From Streptomyces xanthophaeus (GTDB lineage Bacteria; Actinomycetota; Actinomycetes; Streptomycetales; Streptomycetaceae): DNA of 64,000 nt. Every line of letters starts with the position of its first letter. Position 1 is the stretch's first letter. The position numbers and the translations under genes were made by a program. Below, one piece after another: positions 17,587 through 25,645 of this stretch. Below the pieces are notes generated by a model. It ran no database searches and was not told the origin of the DNA. It saw only the letters and a list, made by a program, of their open reading frames with translations. Location of the stretch: assembly GCF_030440515.1 (NCBI RefSeq), contig NZ_CP076543.1, positions 3,618,501 through 3,682,500 on the forward strand. Reading direction: 5' to 3'.

Positions 17587-17931
17587 ATGCCGCTCACCCT
17601 CCTGGCCCGCTCCGCCGCCCTCTTCCTCCTCGCCGCACTCCTGGAGATCGGCGGCGCCTGGCTCGTCTGGCAGGGCGTCCGCGCCCACAAGGGCTGGGCA
17701 TGGATCGGCGCCGGAGTGATCGCCCTCGGCCTCTACGGCTTCGCCGCCACCCTCCAGCCCCAGGGCGACTTCGCCCGCGTCCTCGCCGCCTACGGCGGGG
17801 TCTTCGTCGCCGGATCCCTCGTATGGGGCGTCGTCGCCGACGGCTACCGCCCCGACCGCTGGGACATCACGGGAGCCCTGGTCTGCCTCGCCGGCATGGC
17901 CCTGATCATGTACGCCCCGCGCGGTCGCTGA
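17587..17931 (+). CDS. YnfA/UPF0060 family membrane protein
   Basis: A 114-residue protein of four membrane helices. The family pattern is plain: [20 protein letters not shown] at the N-terminus, [11 protein letters not shown] in the middle, [15 protein letters not shown], and a C-terminal [20 protein letters not shown]. YnfA proteins are relatives of small multidrug resistance transporters; a transport role for this copy is not shown. Confidence 0.92.
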   Translation: MPLTLLARSAALFLLAALLEIGGAWLVWQGVRAHKGWAWIGAGVIALGLYGFAATLQPQGDFARVLAAYGGVFVAGSLVWGVVADGYRPDRWDITGALVCLAGMALIMYAPRGR

Positions 17932-17985
17932 GCCGCGCCTATGCTGGCGGGTATTCGCCCGTACGAACGACCGAGGAGCCCGCAC

Positions 17986-18750
17986 ATGAGCACGGCCGCC
18001 ACCCGAACCGCCGTAGTCACCGGCGCGAGCAGCGGCATCGGCGCGGCCACCGCCCGACAGCTCGCCGCAGCCGGCTACCACGTCGTCCTCACCGCCCGCC
18101 GCAAGGACCGCATCGAAGCCCTCGCCGCCGAGCTCACCGAGGCCGGCCACCAGGCCACCGCGCACGCCCTCGACGTCACCGACCGCACCGCCGTCGACGC
18201 CTTCGCCGCCTCCCTGGCCCGCTGTGACGTCCTCGTGAACAACGCCGGCGGCGCCATCGGAGCCGAGCCCGTCGCCACCGGCGACCCCGCCGACTGGCGC
18301 ACGATGTACGAGGTCAACGTCATCGGCACCCTCCACGTCACCCAGGCCCTGCTCCCCGCCCTCACCGCCTCCGGCGACGGCACGGTCGTGGTCCTCTCCT
18401 CCACCGCCGGCCACTCCACGTACGAGGGCGGAGCCGGCTACGTCGCCGCCAAGAACGGCGCCCGCGTCCTCGCCGAGACCCTGCGCCTGGAGATCGTCGG
18501 CCAGCCCGTACGCGTCATCGAGATCGCCCCGGGCATGGTCAAGACCGAGGAGTTCGCGAAGACCCGCTTCCGCGGCGACGCGGAGAAGGCAGAGAAGGTC
18601 TACGCGGGCGTCGCCGAACCCCTCTCCGCCGACGACGTGGCCGACACCATCACCTGGGCCGTGACCCGCCCCAGCCACGTCAACATCGACCTCCTGGTGG
18701 TCCGCCCCCGCGCCCAGGCCTCGAACACCAAGGTCCACCGCGAGCTCTAA
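17986..18750 (+). CDS. short-chain dehydrogenase/reductase (YdfG-like)
   Basis: The ATG at 17986 has GAGGAG seven bases upstream; 254 residues. The NADP site is TGASSGIGAATA (about residues 12-23), NNAGGA follows near 85, and the catalytic residues appear as SS (about 143), Y (GGAGYVAAKNG) and K four residues later. The sequence around PGMVKTEEF is close to serine/3-hydroxy acid dehydrogenases. The stop overlaps that of the convergent polysaccharide deacetylase gene. Confidence 0.9.
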   Translation: MSTAATRTAVVTGASSGIGAATARQLAAAGYHVVLTARRKDRIEALAAELTEAGHQATAHALDVTDRTAVDAFAASLARCDVLVNNAGGAIGAEPVATGDPADWRTMYEVNVIGTLHVTQALLPALTASGDGTVVVLSSTAGHSTYEGGAGYVAAKNGARVLAETLRLEIVGQPVRVIEIAPGMVKTEEFAKTRFRGDAEKAEKVYAGVAEPLSADDVADTITWAVTRPSHVNIDLLVVRPRAQASNTKVHREL

Positions 18751-19427
18751 AGGACCCCCGCCGCCTTCAGGTGCGGCATGAGGGCCGCCGGCTTCAGCCC
18801 GGCGGCCCTCGCCGCGTCCAGGGCCCGCTGGAGGTCCGCCGCCAGCGTCGGCGTGAAATGCAGCAGCACGATGTCCCCGGCCTGCAGCCGCGGCGTGGGC
18901 GGCGTCTCGCCCCAGGTGGTGAAATCGTGCGTCCAGGTGATCAGCGCCTTCACCCCGCACGCCTTGGCCGCGAGCCGCACGTCGTCGTTCACCGCCCCGT
19001 ACGGCGGCCGCAGCAGCTTCGGCGTCCGCCCGAAGGCCGCCTGGAGCTGCTCCCCCGCCCCGCACACCTCGGAGTCCTTGCCGGCGGCGTCGAGCGTCGT
19101 GAGGTCCGGGTGGTTGACGGTGTGGTTCTCGACGCCGACCCGCCCTTCCTCCGTGAGCCGGGTGAAGTACCCGGTGTCGTACGAGGCCGCCCCGGGCAGC
19201 AGGAACAACGAGGCGGGCACCCGCTTCTCCAGCAGGATCCGGGCCGCGGCGGGATCGTGGTTCCAGCCGTCGTCGATGGTGATGAAGACGACCTTCTCCC
19301 GGGTCGGCACATGCGACACGACGGGCGGCAGCCCCGTCCGCGCCTGGGCCGACCCGGCGGCCCCGAGGGCGAGTGACAACGACGCGAGCGCGGCGGTTAG
19401 CACGCGGGATCTCCACATGCGACACAC
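18747..19427 (-). CDS. secreted polysaccharide deacetylase (NodB domain)
   Basis: A 226-residue exported protein; the signal peptide ends after SAQA (about residue 29). NodB motifs are in order: VFITIDDGWNHDP (metal Asp, T[FI]DDG), ENHTVNHPDL (HTxxH metal histidines), LRPPYGAVN (R/P-Y-G), TWTHDFTTWG, and DIVLLHFTP. All core residues for metal-dependent deacetylation are present. The substrate may be peptidoglycan or another N-acetylated wall glycan. The start could be the GTG-proximal ATG at residue 4 instead of residue 1. Confidence 0.88.
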   Translation of the reverse strand: MCRMWRSRVLTAALASLSLALGAAGSAQARTGLPPVVSHVPTREKVVFITIDDGWNHDPAAARILLEKRVPASLFLLPGAASYDTGYFTRLTEEGRVGVENHTVNHPDLTTLDAAGKDSEVCGAGEQLQAAFGRTPKLLRPPYGAVNDDVRLAAKACGVKALITWTHDFTTWGETPPTPRLQAGDIVLLHFTPTLAADLQRALDAARAAGLKPAALMPHLKAAGVL

Positions 19428-19553
19428 CTTGGTCTAGACCACCTTGGCGGGTCAACCCTCTTACCTCAAGCGGAAGTTGACGCCCCGCACCCCTGAGGCC
19501 CGTATGGGTGAATGCACACGGAATGTCGGCGGCCACGGCTACGCTCCGGGAGC

Positions 19554-19834
19554 GTGAGCCCTCCGAAGGCACAGAACAAGACCACGATCGCGGAAGCCGC
19601 CGATCGCCTCTCCGAAGAGCTTCCCGGACACCGAGTGGAGATTCTCCAGGGGAGGCTCACCGCGACACCGCGCGCCGACGGGTCCCACGCGCCGGCACCG
19701 AGCCGGCTCATCGAGAGGTTCTACGACGCCGGCGCCCGAGCAGCGGGAACGAGATACGTCCAGGGGATCGGCCTCTGGCTGCCGACCGCCTCCGGCTCTC
19801 GGTGGACCTCCCCCTCGACGGCGACGAGCACTGA
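19554..19834 (+). pseudogene. Uma2-family (DUF820) nuclease-fold gene fragment
   Basis: From the GTG at 19554, the frame encodes AEAADRLSEELPGHRVEILQ, GRLTATPRADGSHA and YVQGIGLWLP, which match the N-terminal half of Streptomyces Uma2 proteins. After about base 19795 the frame loses all similarity, and the neighbouring frame ends with DRLRLSVDLPLDGDEH before a stop at 19834. The conserved acidic core (xxPDxxV) is missing. I read this as a gene broken by a deletion plus frameshift. It may be a hot spot, since a homing endonuclease gene follows. Confidence 0.55.
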
Positions 19835-20004
19835 CGGCGGTGCGCGGCGCAATGTGAAATTCCGTCACACGTTCGAGCGATCGTCGAGGGATCGGCCCAG
19901 CCCGCCAGAAATCCGCACCTAAGTTCAGCCGCAACACGAACGGCCCCCGACCGGGATGGCAGTCCCGGACGAGGACCTCACCAACAGGGAAGAAGGACTT
20001 CCTC

Positions 20005-20823
20005 ATGGCTGAACAGGACCCTAGCGCCGCCGCGCGCTTCATGGACCTCCAGGACCCGCGCTACGCGTACATGTTCGGCTTCATCCAGGCCGACGGGCAT
20101 CTCGCCGCGGGAGCAGGGCAGAAGGGCAGGCTGACTGTCGAGATCAACGAGCGCGATATCCACATCCTGCGCGACTTCCAGGCCCTCACCCCGTACTACA
20201 GCTCCATCACCGAGCGCACTCGGGCAACCAACTTCGCCGCGTCTCACACCTCGGCGACGTGGAGTCTCTGCTCGCTCGAAGCCCGGAGCATGCTCAACGA
20301 ACTCGGAATCCCCTATGGACGCAAGTCCATGACGATCAAGCCACCCTGCGTGGAGTTCTCTCGCCGCGACTACCTTCGCGGCGTCATCGACGCCGACGGC
20401 TCCGTCGGCTACACGAGCCAGGGGCTTCCGTTCGTCTCGCTCACCACCGCCAGCACGGCAGTTGGCGACTACTTGTGCCACTTCGCCAAGTCGGTAACAG
20501 GTGCGGAGCGAACCATCAAGCGCAACGCCCGGGACGGCATCTACAACATCCTCTACACCAAGGAACCGGCGATGGAGTTGGCCGCGCACCTGTACTACGA
20601 CGGCTGCCTGGGCTTGGAGCGCAAGAAGGCCAAGGCTACTGAAATCCGCAGCTGGGTCCGGCCGGCGGACATGCGCTTCGCCCCGCCCCGCCGCCGCTGG
20701 ACCCCGAAGGACGACGAGACCCTTCTGCGGTTGTACGACCCCGCGGCCGCCGGAATCGCCCTCGACCGGACCGAACAGAGTTGCTCCATGCGCCTCTGGC
20801 GCCTGCGCACCGGCAAGGCCTGA
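20005..20823 (+). CDS. free-standing LAGLIDADG homing endonuclease-like protein
   Basis: A 272-residue protein behind a good site (AAGGA, 7 bases from ATG). Two dodecapeptide motifs are present: MFGFIQADGHL (Asp30) and LRGVIDADGSV (Asp131), about 100 residues apart, the spacing of monomeric two-domain LAGLIDADG enzymes. Both acidic residues are intact, so nuclease activity is plausible. A C-terminal segment from about residue 226 (RRRWTPKDDETLLRLYD, then SCSMRLWRLR) resembles a Myb/SANT-like DNA-binding helix bundle. No intein splice motifs or host-gene coding flank it. It is convergent with rtcB across a strong hairpin. Confidence 0.85.
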   Translation: MAEQDPSAAARFMDLQDPRYAYMFGFIQADGHLAAGAGQKGRLTVEINERDIHILRDFQALTPYYSSITERTRATNFAASHTSATWSLCSLEARSMLNELGIPYGRKSMTIKPPCVEFSRRDYLRGVIDADGSVGYTSQGLPFVSLTTASTAVGDYLCHFAKSVTGAERTIKRNARDGIYNILYTKEPAMELAAHLYYDGCLGLERKKAKATEIRSWVRPADMRFAPPRRRWTPKDDETLLRLYDPAAAGIALDRTEQSCSMRLWRLRTGKA

Positions 20824-20832
20824 GGAAACGGC

Positions 20833-20876
20833 ATGGAGAGGCCCGAACCGATCACAATCGGTCCGGGCCTCTCCAT
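20833..20876. terminator. 20-bp hairpin between endonuclease gene and rtcB
   Basis: Arms 20833-20852 and 20857-20876 pair over 20 bases with one mismatch around a 4-base loop. It lies 9 bases after the endonuclease stop and 24 bases beyond the rtcB stop. It can act as a terminator in both directions. Confidence 0.8.
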
Positions 20877-20900
20877 ACCCCCGACAGCCGCATGCAGGCT

Positions 20901-22094
20901 TCAGCCCTTGATGCAAACGACCTGCCTCAGCTTGGCCACGACCTCCACCAGGTCGCTCTGCTGCTGCATCACCTGTTCGATCGGCTTGTACGCCGCCGGA
21001 ATCTCATCTACGACGCCTGAGTCCTTGCGGCACTCGACACCCTTGGTCTGCTCCGCCAGGTCGCGCGCCGAGAACCGCTTCTTCGCCGCCGTCCGGCTCA
21101 TCTTCCGGCCCGCGCCGTGCGAGGCCGAGTTGAACGCGGCCGTGTTGCCGAGGCCCTTCACGATGTACGTGCCGGTCGCCATCGAGCCGGGGATGATCCC
21201 GTAGTCACCGCTCCCGGCGCGGATCGCGCCCTTGCGGGTGACCAGCAGGTCCATGCCGTCGTACCGCTCCTCCGCCACGTAGTTGTGGTGGCAGCTGATC
21301 TCCTGGTCGAAGGAGACCTTCGCCTTGCGGAATTCCCGGCGCAGGACCTCCTTGAACAGGCTCATCATCACGGCGCGGTTGTACTTGGCGTACTCCTGCG
21401 CCCAGTAGAGGTCATGCCGGTACGCAGCCATCTCCGGGGTTGCCGCAAGGAACACCGCGAGATCCCGGTCAACCAGCCCCTGGTTGTGCGAGAGACCCCG
21501 CGCGATACCGATGTGGTGCTCGGCCAGCTGGTTGCCGATGCCACGGGATCCCGAGTGCAGTGTCAGCCACACCGCTCCCTCGCCATCGAGATTCAGTTCG
21601 ATATGGTGATTTCCCTGACCAAGACTTCCCATTTGCCGCATCGCCCGGTCCCGCCGGAACTTCACCGCATCCGCGACGTAGTCGAAGCGCTCCCACAGGT
21701 CCCCGAAGCCCGCCTCCGAGAACCCGTACAGCCGCGACGGGTCCACCGCCTCGCGGTGCATCCCCGCCCCCACCGGAATCGCCCGCTCGATCTTCGACCG
21801 CAGCCCCGACAGGTCCCCCGGCAGGTCGTTCGCCGTCAGGGACGTCTTCACCGCCGACATTCCGCAGCCGATGTCCACGCCCACCGCCGCCGGGCAGACC
21901 GCGTCCTTCATGGCGATCACCGAGCCGACGGTGGCTCCCTTGCCGTAGTGGACGTCCGGCATGACGGCCAGGCCCTTGATCCAGGGGAGGGTGGCGACGT
22001 TGCGCAGCTGCTGCATCGCGCTGTCCTCGACCGACGCCGGGTCGGTCCACATCCGGATCGGGACCTTCGCCCCGGGTACCTCTACGTACGACAT
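20901..22094 (-). CDS. rtcB: RNA-splicing ligase RtcB
   Basis: A 397-residue ligase that joins RNA 2',3'-cyclic phosphate or 3'-phosphate ends to 5'-OH ends using GTP and Mn. Metal-site residues are visible: GVDIGCGM (Asp74, Cys77), QGNHHIE (His163), LHSGSRG (His180) and SCHHNYV. The guanylylated histidine is His326 in SHGAGRKMSR. The usual LGGGNHFIE is LGQGNHHIE here, and codons 155-171 are markedly poorer in G and C than the rest of the gene. The protein ends in CIKG, the usual C-terminus. No archease gene is nearby. Confidence 0.93.
   Translation of the reverse strand: MSYVEVPGAKVPIRMWTDPASVEDSAMQQLRNVATLPWIKGLAVMPDVHYGKGATVGSVIAMKDAVCPAAVGVDIGCGMSAVKTSLTANDLPGDLSGLRSKIERAIPVGAGMHREAVDPSRLYGFSEAGFGDLWERFDYVADAVKFRRDRAMRQMGSLGQGNHHIELNLDGEGAVWLTLHSGSRGIGNQLAEHHIGIARGLSHNQGLVDRDLAVFLAATPEMAAYRHDLYWAQEYAKYNRAVMMSLFKEVLRREFRKAKVSFDQEISCHHNYVAEERYDGMDLLVTRKGAIRAGSGDYGIIPGSMATGTYIVKGLGNTAAFNSASHGAGRKMSRTAAKKRFSARDLAEQTKGVECRKDSGVVDEIPAAYKPIEQVMQQQSDLVEVVAKLRQVVCIKG
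21582..21640 (-). other. locally recoded, AT-richer patch in rtcB at the NH motif
   Basis: Codons 155-171 (MGSLGQGNHHIELNLD region) use AGT, CTT, GGT, AAT, CAT, GAA and GAT, codons that the flanking gene avoids. The patch covers the conserved metal-binding Asn-His motif. A co-conversion tract or a footprint of a lost intein would both look like this; so could unrelated local drift. Confidence 0.45.
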
Positions 22095-22279
22095 AAGGAA
22101 TCAATCCCCCGAAAACCACAGAAAAGTCAGAATGCGCAAAAGCCTCGCTCTTGATCCCAAATACGACAGGGGACCGGCGCCAGCACCAGCGTGTGCGATA
22201 GACATTGTGTCCAGCCGCGCCCAAGTCGCGGCAACGCATTTTCCTGACCGTCGGGGGGCCCGCCGGTCGAAGGGAGCCA

Positions 22280-23155
22280 GTGGACGTGCAGCGCAAGGCG
22301 GTACGGCGGCGAGTCCTGCCAGGCATCGCGATGCTCACCGCGCTCGCGGCCGGGGCGGCCGGCCTGACCGGGTGCACCAGCGGGAGCGCAGGCGGAAGCA
22401 CCAGCGACTCGAAGGCCGGCGGCAGCTCCGCCGCGCCCGCCCAACCGGGGAAGTACCGCAGTCTGCCCGCGCCCTGCAGGGCCGCCGCCGACAGCAAGAA
22501 GCTCAAGGGCATGCTCCCGGCCGGGGACAGCCTCACCCCCGAGCAGCGCGACCAGATGTACGCCGGGGTCGCGGACGCCTCGTACGACGGCGACCGGCAC
22601 GTCGGCTGCCGCTGGAGCGGGCAGAGCCCCGAGGAGACACGGCTGCTGTCGGTCGGCTTCGAGCGCGTGGTCTCGTACGACCGGACCACCGCCAGCGACG
22701 ACGACAAGGCCAAGCAGGTCTACGTACGCCGGCTCACCGACGCGAAGCTGCCCTTCCCCGGCCCGACCGCGAGCGCCACCCCGGCGGCCCCCACCCCCGC
22801 CGCGCCGACCCCGGCCGCACCGACCCCGGCGGCGCCGGCGGCCCCGGTCCCGGGCGCGCCCGCCTCCGGGACGCCGGCGTCCCCCGGCGCGAGCCCGTCG
22901 GCGCCGGTCGAGCTCGGATCGCGCGTCCTGGAGGACCTCGGCAGCGACGCCTTCCTGGAGGACAAGCTCTCTCCCGCGGGGGCCAGCGCCGCGCAGTCCC
23001 GCACCGTGCGCATTGTGTTCCGTACCTCGAACGTCATCGTCACCATCGAGTACAGCGTGCAGCCCGCACTGCCCGGCACGGTCCCGCCGAGCACCGAAAC
23101 CCAGGCCAAGGCGCGGCAGTTGGCGCAGGCTCTGGCGGAGCGTTTCAGCGAATGA
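22280..23155 (+). CDS. DUF3558-type lipoprotein
   Basis: GTG at 22280 (GGGAG just upstream) gives 291 residues; GTG at 22286 is an alternative. A signal with lipobox LTGC (about residue 33) predicts lipid anchoring. The domain begins CRAAADSKKLKGMLP and contains GDRHVGCRWSGQ; the paired Cys match DUF3558. A linker of repeated Pro-Thr-Pro-Ala-Ala (22787-22850) splits the domain before VIVTIEYSVQP. Function is unknown. A second DUF3558 protein follows 115 bases later, so the pair is likely a duplication. Confidence 0.75.
   Translation: MDVQRKAVRRRVLPGIAMLTALAAGAAGLTGCTSGSAGGSTSDSKAGGSSAAPAQPGKYRSLPAPCRAAADSKKLKGMLPAGDSLTPEQRDQMYAGVADASYDGDRHVGCRWSGQSPEETRLLSVGFERVVSYDRTTASDDDKAKQVYVRRLTDAKLPFPGPTASATPAAPTPAAPTPAAPTPAAPAAPVPGAPASGTPASPGASPSAPVELGSRVLEDLGSDAFLEDKLSPAGASAAQSRTVRIVFRTSNVIVTIEYSVQPALPGTVPPSTETQAKARQLAQALAERFSE
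22787..22850 (+). repeat. 15-bp tandem repeat encoding TPAAP
   Basis: About four degenerate copies of a unit reading ACCCCGGCCGCACCG. They encode a flexible Pro/Ala/Thr linker within the first DUF3558 lipoprotein. Confidence 0.6.
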
Positions 23156-23270
23156 GCGGTGCGCGCCGTGGTCTCGCGTGACGGCGCGCACAGCAGGCGG
23201 GTACCCGGTCGGGCTACCGTTGCCCGGGTCCCGCGTCCGAAGAACAACCGACAAACGTACTGAAGGAACC

Positions 23271-24032
23271 ATGCACCGATCAGCCTCGCGCCTCACCCGC
23301 GTTCTCGCCTGCGCAGCCGTCCCGGTGATCCTCACCGTCGCCGGGTGTTCGTCCGACTCGGGCAAGGACACGAGCTCGAACGGCGAGAAGAAGTCCGGTT
23401 CGTCCTCGTCGGCCAAGCCCAACCCGAAGTCCTCCAAGGTTCTGGAGAAGGCGGCCTTCGCCACGCTCCCGGACCCCTGCAAGGCGCTGGCGACGGCGAC
23501 GATAGACACGCTCGTCCCGGAGGCGAAGGACAAGAACGGGACGGCGACGAAGTCGAACGACCTGGCCACCCGTGCCAGCTGCTCCTGGAACGGTCTGGAC
23601 GAGGACGGTCTGAAGGGCTCGCAGTACCGCTGGCTCTCGCTCTCCTTCTTCCGCTACGACTCCCACGCCACCCTCGGCGACGCCAACAAGCGTGCGGAGG
23701 AGCAGTACAACAAGGAGGTCGGGACGGCGAAGACCGAGGAGGGCGCGCAGGACCCGCAGGCGGAGGCGGTGGCCGGGATCGGTGACCAGGCGACGTCGGT
23801 GATCTACAAGGCGAAGAAGGACGTCGACTCCTTCAACACCTCGATCGTGGCGCGCGCCCAGAACGTGGTCATCCGGCTCGACTACAACGGTGCCGCGTAC
23901 GAGGGTGCCGGTGCGCCGGACCACGCGAAGCTGCTGCAGGACGCGATCACGGCGGCGAAGGAGGCTGTGACCTCGGTGGACGCGGCCAACAAGGCGCCGG
24001 CGGAGCAGCCGCAGTCTCCGCAGCCCCAGTAG
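23271..24032 (+). CDS. DUF3558-type lipoprotein, second copy
   Basis: A 253-residue protein with GAAGGA just before the ATG. The lipobox VAGC (about residue 25) is clear, followed by a Ser/Lys-rich linker. The DUF3558 pattern LPDPCKALATATIDTLVPEA then RASCSWNGLD gives the two conserved Cys, and FNTSIVARAQNVVIRLDYNG matches the end of the domain. It shares architecture with the preceding gene. Role at the cell surface is unknown. Confidence 0.8.
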   Translation: MHRSASRLTRVLACAAVPVILTVAGCSSDSGKDTSSNGEKKSGSSSSAKPNPKSSKVLEKAAFATLPDPCKALATATIDTLVPEAKDKNGTATKSNDLATRASCSWNGLDEDGLKGSQYRWLSLSFFRYDSHATLGDANKRAEEQYNKEVGTAKTEEGAQDPQAEAVAGIGDQATSVIYKAKKDVDSFNTSIVARAQNVVIRLDYNGAAYEGAGAPDHAKLLQDAITAAKEAVTSVDAANKAPAEQPQSPQPQ

Positions 24033-24184
24033 AGGCGGGTGCGGGTCGGGGCCTCCTGGGGCGCTGACATCGAGTCACCCGTACGCTGTGCCTGCCGCAG
24101 CTCCGTAAAGGCGCGGTAAGTACCCAGTACTGAGCACCAGCACGCTGCGCTCGGTATGTGCTCGACAAGGGGAGGGGATCGCGG

Positions 24185-25552
24185 GTGGCCGCGATGCAAC
24201 TGACTCGTACGCACCGGATTCTCATAGGCGTGGTGGTCGCGGGTGCCGTGATCATCGCGGGGATCGGGTTCGCGGGCTCGTACTCCGCGGTGCGTGCTCT
24301 CGCCCTGCAGAAGGGGTTCGGCAGCTTCTCGCTGGTGTTCCCGATAGGCATCGACGCGGGTATCTGTGTCCTGCTCGCGCTCGACCTGCTGCTGACGTGG
24401 CTCCGGATCCCCTTCCCCCTGCTGCGGCAGACGGCGTGGCTGCTGACGGCCGCGACGATCGCCTTCAACGGTGCGGCCTCGTGGCCGGATCCGCTCGGTG
24501 TCGGGATGCACGCCGTGATCCCGATGCTGTTCGTGGTGACGGTGGAGGCCGCCCGGCACGCCGTGGGCCGGATCGCGGACATCACCGCGGACCGGCACAT
24601 GGAGGGCGTGCGGATCACGCGGTGGCTGCTGTCGCCGATACCGACCTTCAAGCTGTGGCGCCGGATGAAGCTGTGGGAGCTGCGCTCCTACGAGCAGGCG
24701 GTCGGCATGGAGCAGGACCGGCTGATCTACCAGGCCCGGCTGCAGGCACGGTACGGGCGTTCGTGGCGGCGCAAGGCTCCGGTGGAGGCGCTGATGCCGC
24801 TGAAGCTGGCCAAGATCGGTGTACCGCTCGCGGAAACCACGCCGGAGGCACTCGCGGCGACCGGGATCGAGCCGGCGGTGCTGCCGCCGGTGGAGCAGCA
24901 GGCGCTGCAGCAGGCTCAGCAGGAGCTCCAGCAGGCTCCGGCGCTGGCGGCAGGGCCCGGGCTCGCGCAGCAGGCCCAGCAGCCTCAGCAGGGCGCCCAG
25001 CAGGCCCAGCAGATGCAGCAGGCCCAGCAGATGCAGAACCCGGCCGGTGCACCCGGCGCTCCGGGTGTTCCGGGTGTTCCCGGGGCTGTCCAGCACACCC
25101 CGCCGCCCTTCGCGGTGGACCCGACGGCCATGCCCGCGGCCCACAACAGTGCCTGGTTCGCCGCGCCGCTGGCGCCGCAGGCGGCGTACGAGGGTGGCTA
25201 CAACCCCCAGTACGTGGAGGGCCTGGAGCCGACCCCGGTCCTGCCCCCGATGGGTCCGGACGAGGAGCAGTCCGCGCAGCAGGAGCTCTCCATCCCGGCT
25301 CCGCGCCAGGAGGAGGCCCCGGCCGAGGGTCCCGAGACGCCTGACGAGGCCGAGTTCGCCGAGGCGGCGTACAAGGTGTTCTGCGCGCTGGTCGACGAGA
25401 AGCAGGACTACCCGTCGGCGGAGGCCCTCGACATACACCTGTCGGACGGTTACGGGGTGACCCACCCGCGCAGCGGTTCGCTGCTGCGCCGGATGATCCC
25501 GGCGTTCAAGCAGCGCTATCACAAGGACCGTGAGGCCGAGCACATCGCCTGA
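24185..25552 (+). CDS. DUF2637 (SpdB-like) membrane protein with Gln-rich linker
   Basis: GTG at 24185 has GGAGGGG seven bases upstream; 455 residues. Four membrane helices occupy about residues 10-130 (ILIGVVVAGAVIIAGIGFAG; SLVFPIGIDAGICVLLALDL), the DUF2637 pattern shared with the spread protein SpdB. A basic juxtamembrane part follows, then a Gln/Ala-rich stretch (QQAQQ repeats, about 235-290), a Pro-rich linker, and a conserved C-terminal helical domain (AEAALDIHLSDGYGVTHPRS type). Chromosomal copies are standard in Streptomyces; function is unknown. Confidence 0.8.
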   Translation: MAAMQLTRTHRILIGVVVAGAVIIAGIGFAGSYSAVRALALQKGFGSFSLVFPIGIDAGICVLLALDLLLTWLRIPFPLLRQTAWLLTAATIAFNGAASWPDPLGVGMHAVIPMLFVVTVEAARHAVGRIADITADRHMEGVRITRWLLSPIPTFKLWRRMKLWELRSYEQAVGMEQDRLIYQARLQARYGRSWRRKAPVEALMPLKLAKIGVPLAETTPEALAATGIEPAVLPPVEQQALQQAQQELQQAPALAAGPGLAQQAQQPQQGAQQAQQMQQAQQMQNPAGAPGAPGVPGVPGAVQHTPPPFAVDPTAMPAAHNSAWFAAPLAPQAAYEGGYNPQYVEGLEPTPVLPPMGPDEEQSAQQELSIPAPRQEEAPAEGPETPDEAEFAEAAYKVFCALVDEKQDYPSAEALDIHLSDGYGVTHPRSGSLLRRMIPAFKQRYHKDREAEHIA

Positions 25553-25569
25553 CGGCCATGGACAGCGGA

Positions 25570-25601
25570 AAGGGCCCGCACCCCTCGGGGTGCGGGCCCT
25601 T
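25570..25601. terminator. bidirectional terminator hairpin
   Basis: A 15-base perfect stem (25570-25584 with 25587-25601) and a tight loop, directly between the convergent DUF2637 gene and lysS. High GC and position fit a Streptomyces terminator. Confidence 0.85.
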
Positions 25602-25645
25602 CCACGTGCCGGGCCGGCCGGCCGTGGTCGGCCGGCCCGGCCGGG

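Noticed and set aside
20005..20823. Possibility that the LAGLIDADG protein is an intein
   Set aside because: No N-terminal Cys/Ser block, no C-terminal His-Asn, and no flanking extein; it has its own ribosome site, start and stop.
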